In this document: positions 38,642 to 45,557 of the stretch, piece after piece
Layout: every line of letters begins with the position of its first letter
Position numbering within the stretch: the stretch's first letter is position 1
Assembly (NCBI GenBank): GCA_963761975.1
Contig: CAVXIR010000007.1
Coordinates: 806,001-870,000, forward strand
Source: JAMQPK01 sp963761975
GTDB lineage: Bacteria > Acidobacteriota > Vicinamibacteria > Vicinamibacterales > JAMQPK01
DNA: 64,000 bases
Direction: 5' to 3'
Notes under the pieces: generated by a model
What the model was told of the DNA's origin: nothing
Database searches by the model: none
Seen by the model: only the letters and a program-made list of their open reading frames with translations
Program-made: the position numbers and the translations under genes

Positions 38642-38950
38642 ATGCCAACGCGCCTGCCGTCGTGCCCACACTGTCACAACAATCTATTTGTCCGTGTTGA
38701 AATGGTGCTTTCCGGCAGACGGATCAGCAGTGCGTACTACTGCGGCCGTTGCAACCACGAATGGCGGGTGGAGTCGACCCCCCCTGGGCAAATTCGTGAA
38801 AGACGAAGCGTGGAGCGGAGAAAGGGTCTTCGCCCTGAAGAAAAAGTCGTGAAAGTCGCGAAAATCGCGAAAGTCGCGAAAGTTCAAAAAGTCGAAAGCG
38901 TCGCGAAAGTCAGAGACCTCGCGTCAGCTTCTCTCTCGCCTCGACGCTGA
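38642..38950 (+). CDS. Small zinc-ribbon protein with a repeat-derived tail
   Basis: A 102-residue protein. Residues 8-37 carry two CxxC knuckles (CPHC and CGRC) with the ribbon order CPHCHNNLFVRVEM then YYCGRCNHEW, so a zinc ribbon is likely. A charged segment (RERRSVERRKGLRPEE) follows. The tail at about 68-91 is a run of KVA/KIA-like triplets encoded by a 9-bp DNA array. The ATG at 38642 has no strong ribosome-binding site. The 3' end overlaps the convergent small gene by 27 bp. Confidence 0.65.
   Translation: MPTRLPSCPHCHNNLFVRVEMVLSGRRISSAYYCGRCNHEWRVESTPPGQIRERRSVERRKGLRPEEKVVKVAKIAKVAKVQKVESVAKVRDLASASLSPRR
38842..38914. repeat. AAAGTCGCG 9-bp array inside a reading frame
   Basis: Units AAAATCGCG, AAAGTCGCG, AAAGTTCAA, AAAGTCGAA, AGCGTCGCG and AAAGTCAGA run with a 9-bp period from 38861 to 38914, preceded by looser copies from 38842. 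As 9 is three codons, the frame of the zinc-ribbon gene stays open and reads (K V A) repeats. Confidence 0.8.
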
Positions 38951-39187
38951 CCGAAGCGATCGTACGACGACAAAATCTCCGACGTCCCACGTGAAGGGCG
39001 GGCGCTGACGCCGATCAGTGCCTCGTCGATCGCCCCGCACTGCGCTGGCCGACGATCGTCTGTCCTGGATGCGCCGATCCCACAACACGCCAACCGGCAG
39101 ATCCCCCGCCCTCTGTTTGAGTTTGTGAAAGCGGCGGAGAGCCCCACGGCGCACGATGAGGTCAACGGGTGTGTTTCGGATCCTCAT
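38924..39187 (-). CDS. Small basic protein with repeated DRR motifs
   Basis: An 87-residue protein from ATG 39187. After a short N-terminal part (MRIRNTPVDLIVRRGALRRF) it has WDRRIQDRRSSAS, then GDRRGTDRRQRPPFTW and a hydrophobic DVGDFVVV. Similar DRR-x-x-DRR, PPFTW proteins are familiar to me from Acidobacteriota but have no assigned role. A longer frame from 39430 exists, but the added part is not family-like and overlaps the VWFA gene start. The C-terminus overlaps the zinc-ribbon gene tail on the other strand. Confidence 0.5.
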   Translation of the reverse strand: MRIRNTPVDLIVRRGALRRFHKLKQRAGDLPVGVLWDRRIQDRRSSASAVRGDRRGTDRRQRPPFTWDVGDFVVVRSLRSASRRERS

Positions 39188-39344
39188 GTTGAAATGTATC
39201 GGTCCAAGCCAAGGTTCACTTGAGGGGGGCGCCTTCCCGGGGCGGCGACCGTCTCGATCGGGCTCTTTACCACCATTTGAACAGCCAGAAGATGCGCGCT
39301 CCCGGGCCGCGTCGGCGAATGCGGGGAATCGCCTAAACTGATCC

Positions 39345-40528
39345 ATGCCGATGGGCAAACGACTCCTGGTCGCCGCGGCCGTGTTGATTTCGATTGGTGC
39401 GCGGGCGCAGCAATCGCCCACGTTCCGCACGGAAACGACCGTCGTTCAACTGCCAGTCCGCGTGCTCGACGGAAAGGGAAGCTTCGTTCGAGATCTCACC
39501 GTCGACGACTTCAGTGTGTCAGAAGACGGCGTGCCGCAGACGATTTCAGAGTTCACGCTCGTTGACTTGTCGACCGCTTCGAAACAGGCACCGGGAAGCC
39601 ATCAGGCGTCTGGTGTGCTCGCCAATGCGGACCTGGAGAGGCTCGAAGGCCGTCTCTACGTGTTCCTGCTGGACGATGCGCATACCGACGTGATGCATTC
39701 TGCGCGGGCGCGGGATCTCATTCGCGGCTTCATCAAAGATCGCATGATGTCGAACGATGCGGCCGCTGTCGTCATCGCGAGCGGCGCCGCACGTCAGGAC
39801 TTCACGCACGACAAACAGCTCCTGCTCAAGGCGGTCGATCGATTTACGGGCACGCTGAACGCGGGAGAACCGGCGAGCCTCAAGCAGTCGCGCGCGAGGG
39901 CCGTCGTGAGGCTCGTCACCGATCTGGCTGACGCTCTCGGCCAGATTCGCGGCCGGCACAAGACCGTTATTTATGTGGGCGCCCGGGTCGGATGTCAGGT
40001 GGCCCTCGAGACGACCGCGGACGCCCTGCCGAAGTTGAGGGCTGAGCAATCCGAGCGCGATGCCAACTTGAGCTCTGCAGGCTCCGCCGCGGCGGCGGAC
40101 GCGGGCGAGCAAATTCTCTGCAGCGAAGAGCTCTGGGATGGCGTGCGGGCGGCCGTGCAGTCAAACGTCAGCCTGCACGCCATCGACCCACGCGGGACGT
40201 TGAATCGCGGATGGGTGAGTCCCGCAGTCGATGGCCGTGGCGGACCCGATCCGGCGCGGCGTCGGATGGCGGTCAGCGAACCGGGACGACCGAGCGTGCT
40301 GGATGGGTTCTACGTGCTATCCGATCACACAGGTGGTTTTCCGGTGACGGGCACGAACAATTATCGCGATCCGCTCGATCGCATCGTCCGCGAGAGCGTA
40401 CCTACTACCTGCTCTCGTACACTTCCACCAACAACAGATCGGATGGGAAATATCGGCGAACCGACATCAAGATCAAACGCGCAGGTGTGCAGGCGTTCTA
40501 TCGGGCCGGCTACCTTGCACGGCGATAG
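39345..40528 (+). pseudogene. VWFA-related acidobacterial secreted protein, frameshifted near its end
   Basis: A signal peptide (LLVAAAVLISIGARAQ) is followed by the typical opening FRTETTVVQLPVRVLDGKGS, FVRDLTVDDFSVSEDG of the acidobacterial VWFA-related family. The VWA-like domain spans about 100-300 (YVFLLDDAHTDVM for the metal site region). Near 40392-40402 the frame changes; the natural ending TYYLLSYTSTNNRSDGKYRR, TDIKIKRAGVQAFYRAGYLA stops at 40528. Unshifted reading runs to 40592 with a non-homologous arginine-rich tail. The family is secreted and of unknown function. Confidence 0.8.
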
Positions 40529-40634
40529 GGCACGTTCTGTCGGGAGACGTCGACGACTTTTCGAGTGCGAAGTACCGCGGGACGCAGACTAATGTTCAGT
40601 GCTCGCCGGATTACTGTGCGACGTGTCGCTGGGA

Positions 40635-41051
40635 CTAAAACACCGGGCCGCCGGTTTTCGGCATGACGATTTTCTCGCCGTCGGCCAGCCTCGTGAGCGT
40701 TTCCTTGTAGACCTGTCCGCTGGCTTCGAGATCGGTCCATTCCCCAGCCAGCTCTTTGTTGCCGTTGAGTTTGTACACCACGACTCCGGCCGTCGTGCCG
40801 ACATACCCGACTGACAGCGTATTGCCGCTAATTACGCCAATACCGACGTTTACGACGCCCTTCGGCGTGAGCCATTGCACGATGTAGGTCTCACCGCTTT
40901 TCGCGATGTGCACGGCCGCGCGATACGACTGACCGTCCGGACTCACACCATCGCAGCGATAGGCCCCACTGGGATCGACGGACGATTGAACGTGTACCGA
41001 CGCGCTCGCGATAAGAAGTGCGAGCAGGAGGAGCAGGGCGAATCGTTTCAT
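40635..41051 (-). CDS. Small secreted hypothetical protein
   Basis: A 138-residue protein with a strong signal peptide (FALLLLLALLIASASVHVQ). The mature part is a compact beta domain: GAYRCDGVSPDGQSYRAAVH, ETYIVQWLTPKGVVNVGIGV, LSVGYVGTTAGVVVYKLNG, LAGEWTDLEASGQVYKETLT. The pattern of strands ending in LAGEWT resembles small lipocalin-like or binding folds sometimes labelled fibronectin-binding, which is not a proven role. It is divergent from the DUF1326 gene (57 bp between starts). Confidence 0.7.
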   Translation of the reverse strand: MKRFALLLLLALLIASASVHVQSSVDPSGAYRCDGVSPDGQSYRAAVHIAKSGETYIVQWLTPKGVVNVGIGVISGNTLSVGYVGTTAGVVVYKLNGNKELAGEWTDLEASGQVYKETLTRLADGEKIVMPKTGGPVF

Positions 41052-41108
41052 GGGCCCTTGGCCAGCAAAACCGATGCCGCTATTATCGACCGTACTGAGG
41101 TGAGGCCT

Positions 41109-41714
41109 ATGAGCGAGAAATGGCAGTTGAAGGGCCAGGTTCTAGTCTCGTGTAACTGCGACTGGGGATGTCCCTGTAACTTCAACGCGCGACCGACGAC
41201 GGGCAAATGTGAGGGTGGTTGGACGTGGCTCATCGAGCAAGGAAGGTACGGCGACGTGAACCTCGACGGCCTGACGTTCTCCCTGTACGCAAACTGGCCC
41301 GGCGCCATTCACGAAGGCAACGGTGAAGCTTTGACGCTCATCGACGACCGCGCCGATGCACCGCAGCGCTTGGCCATCGAGACGCTGCTGGGCGGCAAAG
41401 TTGGCGGACCATGGGAAGTGTTGGGGTGGACGTGGCCAACGGTGCATGGTCCGTATCAGGTCGCCTACGAGGTCGCTTTTGACGGCATCCACACGCGGCT
41501 GAAGGGCGGCGATTACGTTGAAGTGCAATGCGCACCAATCAAGAACCCCGTCAACGGCGCCGAGGTGCATCCGGGTGTGGTGTTGCCCGAGGGCATCATT
41601 CTCAAGCGCGGCGATCTTGGTGCCACGACTCACTTTCGCGTGAATCACAAGATTGGGTACGACCACTCCGGTCAGTACATGGCTGTCGGCCCGTTTGAAT
41701 ACGCTTCAAAGTAG
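41109..41714 (+). CDS. DUF1326-family protein
   Basis: A 201-residue protein whose N-terminus has the hallmark CNCDWGCPCNF cysteine cluster (residues 15-25), with a further Cys at about 34. DUF1326 proteins are single-domain, of unknown function, and the cluster is suspected to bind metal or act in redox. Start 41109 has GAGG about 7 bases upstream; the in-frame start 40875 would overlap the divergent gene. The 3' end overlaps the convergent hydrolase gene by 9 bp. Confidence 0.85.
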   Translation: MSEKWQLKGQVLVSCNCDWGCPCNFNARPTTGKCEGGWTWLIEQGRYGDVNLDGLTFSLYANWPGAIHEGNGEALTLIDDRADAPQRLAIETLLGGKVGGPWEVLGWTWPTVHGPYQVAYEVAFDGIHTRLKGGDYVEVQCAPIKNPVNGAEVHPGVVLPEGIILKRGDLGATTHFRVNHKIGYDHSGQYMAVGPFEYASK

Positions 41715-42665
41715 TGGACGCTGGCTGGTCTCGCGAGCCTGCATGACCAGGTCGCGAACAGCGTCCACAACAAGACCCGGATCGTCCAGGTGAACCCAGT
41801 GCCCGCTGTGTGGCGCCACCACGTGGCGCCCGTTCTTCGACATCCGCGCGAGTGTGGCGTCGGCCTCGACCCATCGTCGATCCCGTCGCTCGGCAGACAA
41901 GACGACGACAGGTATTTCGCCGAATGCGTCACGACCGGCGAGCACGTCGGCGCTGCATTCAGGCAGCGCCAGCAGATGCTGCCACATGCCCCGAAATGAT
42001 TTTGGGTTCGACCAGTGTTCCTGGACCGCCGGCACCACTTCGGGAGGCAGTTTTTGCACTTCGCCGACCATGTGCACAAGGAGGGTTGCCGCCTTTGAAC
42101 CGAGCATGCGGCTCATACGTCTAGGCAACGCGGTGGAGCCGCCGCTGAGACGAGAAAGGAGCAAGCGGACGAGGCCGACACGGGCGAGCAGCGCACCCAC
42201 TCGCGACAGAAAGATGCCGCCCTGAAGCATGCGCCGCTGCTCCTTTGTCGGTCGGCACCATTCCTCGGGGTGAAGCGGATCAACGAAGACGAGGCCGGCG
42301 ATGTCGCGCGGATGTGCGCGCGCGAACGCTCTGATGACGAGGCCTCCAAAGGAATGGCCGACGAGCACATACGGCGGCTGTAGATTCGCCTGCTGAATCA
42401 GCTGATGCAGTTCGTCGACGAGGATCGACATCGAGCGCGGCGTCGTGCCCACCTCGCTCCAGGCCAGTCCCGCACGATCGTAGCTGCACGTGCGGGTGAA
42501 ACGCGCGACCTCTGGCTGCACGCGGGTCCAGCTCAAAGACGAGGCCGCAATGCCCGCATCGAAAATGACGGTGGGTGGTCCTTCGCCCTCACATCGATAG
42601 TGAAGCCGATGCTGTCCAACTCGGGCAAACGTGCCCGGCGCGGCGACCTGTGGTAAATGGCCCAT
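41706..42665 (-). CDS. Alpha/beta-hydrolase fold protein
   Basis: A protein of about 319 residues with the nucleophile elbow GHSFGG (Ser, about residue 110), an oxyanion strand PTVIFDAGIAASSLSWTRVQ and the C-terminal histidine in HSGHWVHLDDPGLVVDAV. A cap region with many Arg/Leu lies between. It acts on an unknown ester, amide or similar bond. The start is uncertain: ATG 42665 fits the family, while GTG 42704 adds 13 residues and overlaps the promoter side of the divergent gene. Confidence 0.8.
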   Translation of the reverse strand: MGHLPQVAAPGTFARVGQHRLHYRCEGEGPPTVIFDAGIAASSLSWTRVQPEVARFTRTCSYDRAGLAWSEVGTTPRSMSILVDELHQLIQQANLQPPYVLVGHSFGGLVIRAFARAHPRDIAGLVFVDPLHPEEWCRPTKEQRRMLQGGIFLSRVGALLARVGLVRLLLSRLSGGSTALPRRMSRMLGSKAATLLVHMVGEVQKLPPEVVPAVQEHWSNPKSFRGMWQHLLALPECSADVLAGRDAFGEIPVVVLSAERRDRRWVEADATLARMSKNGRHVVAPHSGHWVHLDDPGLVVDAVRDLVMQARETSQRPLL

Positions 42666-42710
42666 CACACCATAATGCGCAAAATCGGGTATAACATGGC
42701 TCACCGAATG

Positions 42711-42782
42711 CCGGGTCTAACGAGCAAGACCCGGCCTACGAATGATGGTACGTCAGGGCGGGTCCTGTTCTGTGGACCCGCC
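42711..42782 (+). promoter_or_regulatory. Two tandem GGGTC/GACCC stem-loops in the leader of the isomerase gene
   Basis: Stem 1 is CCGGGTCT (42711-42718) with AGACCCGG (42727-42734). Stem 2 is GGCGGGTCC (42757-42765) with GGACCCGCC (42774-42782). Both are perfect and each has an 8-base loop. Stem 2 ends 6 bases before AGGAGG, so it could affect translation. The arms share GGGTC and GACCC, so they could also pair alternatively (stem 1 left with stem 2 right). A -10-like TATAAC lies at 42690-42695. Confidence 0.5.
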
Positions 42783-42801
42783 GCCTGCAGGAGGAACGAC
42801 C

Positions 42802-43746
42802 ATGCTGACTCGTCGCGAATTCATTGGCGCAGGAGTTGGGGCCGGCGTCGCCGCCCACGCCTGGGCACTGCCTGGCGACAAGATGCGCTACGCCATGAGC
42901 GGGCATCAGTTTCGAGGCCTGAAGCCGCATCCCGAAACCGGTATAAAAATGGCCGCGCAGTACGGGTATCACGGGCTCGAGCCGTTTCAGGATGACATGC
43001 CGCAATACCTGACGCAGCCGCCTGAAGTGTTCAAGAAGGTGATGGACGCCTCGGGTCTGGCGTTGTGCACCGTCGGCAGCGGTGGTCAGTATCTCGATCC
43101 GAAGCGTTTCCCGGAAACAGTCGAGAGCAACGCCGCCCGCGCTCGCTACATTGCGCACTTTGGCTGCAAGCATCTCAAGGTGAATCTGAGTCAGCGAGTG
43201 GGCTCGGAGAACCTGAGTGCCGAGAATGGCAAGGTGCTCGCGCGCAATCTGAACGAAGTCGGCAAACGCACGATGGATGCCGGCATCAAGTTCGCGTTTC
43301 ACCCGCATGCGTGGACGCTCGTCGAGCGACAGCCCGAGCTCGACATGATGATGGAGCTGACCGATCCGAAATTCGTGTTCCTCGTCCTTGACACCGGACA
43401 TGCGACATTAGGAGGCATCGATCCCGTCAAGGCCCTGCGCGATTATTACTCGCGCGTCGCTTCCATCCACTTGAAGGACGCAGAGCCGAAGTACAGCACC
43501 GCGAAGGGCTGGCGCGGACCCGCACCGAGTGAAGAGGAACACAAGCAGGTCAATTTGTACAAGCTGCTGGGGACGGGCGGGGTCGACTTTCCGGCGTTTT
43601 TTGCCGAGCTGCGGCGTCGCAATTACGACGGGTGGGTGACGATGGACTTCGACATGCCGCGGCCCGGGGCGGGCACCGTCGAAGAACATATGAACGCACA
43701 CAAGAAGTACCTCATCGAAACGTTAAAAGGACAGCTCAGGAGTTAG
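42802..43746 (+). CDS. Tat-exported sugar-phosphate isomerase/epimerase-like TIM barrel
   Basis: A 314-residue protein with a twin-arginine signal (LTRREFIGAGVGAGVAAHAW) followed by an AP-endonuclease-2/xylose-isomerase-like barrel. Metal-site segments are visible: FAFHPHAWTLVE (about 163-175), FVFLVLDTGHATLGGIDPVK (about 192-212, with DTGH) and ASIHLKDAEPKYS. Start 42802 is fixed by AGGAGG 7 bases upstream. Secreted members of this family probably act on sugars outside the cytoplasm; the substrate is not known. The stop is followed directly by a 9-bp word array. Confidence 0.88.
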   Translation: MLTRREFIGAGVGAGVAAHAWALPGDKMRYAMSGHQFRGLKPHPETGIKMAAQYGYHGLEPFQDDMPQYLTQPPEVFKKVMDASGLALCTVGSGGQYLDPKRFPETVESNAARARYIAHFGCKHLKVNLSQRVGSENLSAENGKVLARNLNEVGKRTMDAGIKFAFHPHAWTLVERQPELDMMMELTDPKFVFLVLDTGHATLGGIDPVKALRDYYSRVASIHLKDAEPKYSTAKGWRGPAPSEEEHKQVNLYKLLGTGGVDFPAFFAELRRRNYDGWVTMDFDMPRPGAGTVEEHMNAHKKYLIETLKGQLRS

Positions 43747-43754
43747 GGCAGAGT

Positions 43755-43824
43755 GAGGTTCGTTGAGTTCGTAGAGTTCGTCAAGTTCGTAAAGTTCGTC
43801 GGTTCGTGAAGTTCGTAGATTCGT
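43755..43824. repeat. Left arm of a 9-bp array, GAGGTTCGT/AAGTTCGTN
   Basis: Units GAGGTTCGT, TGAGTTCGT, AGAGTTCGT, CAAGTTCGT, AAAGTTCGT, CGGTTCGT, GAAGTTCGT and AGATTCGT follow with a 9-bp (once 8-bp) period. The complement, as CCTCACGAA units, appears at 45491-45535 on the far side of the insertion sequence. Confidence 0.85.
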
Positions 43825-43846
43825 CGCGCCCGCGTTTGCGGGCGCG
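43825..43846. terminator. GC hairpin at the centre of the interrupted mirror array
   Basis: CGCGCCCGC (43825-43833) pairs perfectly with GCGGGCGCG (43838-43846) over a GTTT loop. Before the IS insertion it lay midway between the two array arms and between the convergent stops of the isomerase and synthetase genes, so a two-way terminator role is likely. The IS target site begins inside the right arm. Confidence 0.6.
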
Positions 43847-43848
43847 AA

Positions 43849-45482
43849 GGAAGTGTCAGAAATTTTGTGTGTGGGGCGTGGTTGACCTCGTTGTTCTGTC
43901 TTCTCTTCTCGCTGAAACGAAGAGGATCGGCTGTGGGAATGTGGGAATCTCGCGTTCTCCAGCGAGATTTCCAAGCGCTTGTGGAAATCGTGTTGTGATT
44001 TCCACAGGAGCGCCATTTCCATAGCCGCGCGGTTTTTCGTGTCGCATGGCCTTCTCGTTCGCCGCGGGAGCGGGAGACCCTGGCCCCCCGCGCGATGGTC
44101 GTTGCTACGGCTTCCGGCCCGGTCGTTTTTGGCTGCGATCACGACTCGGCTCTGCCGGAGCCGCCGTGGTGCCATTCTACGCGGTCGGCGTCGTGAACCG
44201 ATCCGCATAGAGGATCGCAAACTGATTCATCGCGGATTTCCAGTGGATGCCGCCGCGCTCCCATTTGGCAGTGATATTCCGCAGGGCGAGCCAGATCAGC
44301 TTCGTGGCGGCCTCGTCATTGGGAAAGTGGCCGCGCGTCTTGATGATTGTCCGCAGCTGCGCGTGCACACTCTCCAGGGCATTCGTCGTATAGATCACCC
44401 GCCGCACCTCCGCGGGAAGGCAAAAAAGGGAATGACGTGGGTCCAGGCCCGCCGCCAGGACGCCACGACCGTCGGAAACTTCCTGCCCCACGAGCCTCGC
44501 TCAAACGCCTCGAGCGCGGCGCCGGCGGCTTCGGCACTGGCGGCGCCGTAGATCGGCCGCAGCGCCGCCGCGAGCGGCTTGCGCTCCTTCCAATTGGCAA
44601 AGTCCAGGCTATGGCGAATGAGATGGACGATGCAGGTCTGCAAGGTCGTCGCGGGATAGACCGCCGCGAGCGCGTCGCTCATGCCCTTCAGGCCGTCGGT
44701 GACGGCAATCAAAATATCCTGGCAGCCCCGCGTTCTGAGGTCCGTAAAGACCTTCATCCAGAATTTCGCGCCTTCCGTCTGCTCAATCCAGATGCCGAGA
44801 ATATCGCGGGTGCCATCGGGCAGCACGGCCAACGCCAGATAGATGGCTTTACTGCGGACCGTCGCCTCGTCGCGAATTTTCACCCGCAAGGCATCGAAAA
44901 AGACGACCGGATACATCGGCTCGAGTGGCCGCGCTTGCCACGCGGTGACCTCTGCGATGACCGCATCGGTGACCGAGCTGATCAAGTCGGGTGACACGTC
45001 GACGGCGTACATCTCGGACAGAAACGCTTGGATGTCGCGCACGGTCATCCCGCGGGCGTAGAGTGCCAGAATTTTGTCATCGAACCCCGTGAAGCGGCGC
45101 TCGTGCTTGGGGATGAACCTCGGCTCAAACGTCCCCTCGCGGTCGCGCGGGACGTCGATGGCCAGTGAGCCGTCGTCGGTCAGGACCGTCTTCCCGCTGG
45201 TCCCATTGCGATGATTGGTCGTGTCGTCGGGCTTCACCCCGCCGGCTGGATAGCCCAGATGATGCGGGAGCGCGCCGCCCAAGGCGCGCTCGATAATGGC
45301 CTTCTTGAAGCGGCGGACCGCCGCGTCGAGCTCCTCATGGGAGATCGGGCCCTGCCGGACAAACTGGTCAAGAATCTCTGAGGGAACCGGCGCCAGCGGC
45401 GCTTCAGACTTTGGTAGCTTCGGTTTGCGGGGCATGAACACTCCTCATGTTATGCCCCACACACAAAATTTCTGACATCCTC
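43849..45482 (-). mobile_element. IS256-family insertion sequence, 1,634 bp
   Basis: Terminal inverted repeats contain a 24-bp identical core (43854-43877 and 45454-45477, starting TGTCAGAAATTTTGTGTGTG) with 5 divergent bases outside it. The 8-bp sequence GGCGCGAA flanks both ends (43841-43848 and 45483-45490) as a target-site duplication, typical of the family. One transposase gene on the minus strand fills the element. Intact ends and duplication suggest a fairly recent insertion. Confidence 0.92.
44177..45435 (-). pseudogene. IS256/Mutator-type transposase split by a -1 frame change at T6
   Basis: From ATG 45435 (AGGAG 5 bases upstream) the protein opens MPRKPKLPKSEAPLAPVPSE and runs to a stop near 44395. 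It carries the first two DDE residues: Asp in VVFFDALRVKIRDE (about 171) and Asp in AVTDGLKGMSDAL (about 237). The last catalytic Glu, in IYTTNALESVHAQLRTIIKT, lies in the -1 frame that ends at 44177. The frames meet at TTTTTT (44422-44427 on the plus strand as A6), where a -1 slip gives the family-like IPFFCLPAEVRRVIY. It is either programmed slippage or a lost T. Confidence 0.8.
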
Positions 45483-45490
45483 GGCGCGAA

Positions 45491-45535
45491 CCTCACGAAC
45501 CTCACGAACCTCACGAACCTCACGAACTTCACGAA
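45491..45535. repeat. Right arm of the 9-bp array, CCTCACGAA
   Basis: CCTCACGAA occurs four times in a row (45491-45526), followed by CTTCACGAA (45527-45535). It is the inverse of the GAGGTTCGT unit that opens the left arm at 43755. Confidence 0.9.
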
Positions 45536-45557
45536 TCTCGAACTCTATGCCGGTCGT

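Noticed and set aside
43755..45535. CRISPR array
   Set aside because: The 9-bp units are contiguous with no spacers and there are no cas genes; the arrays are simple word repeats.
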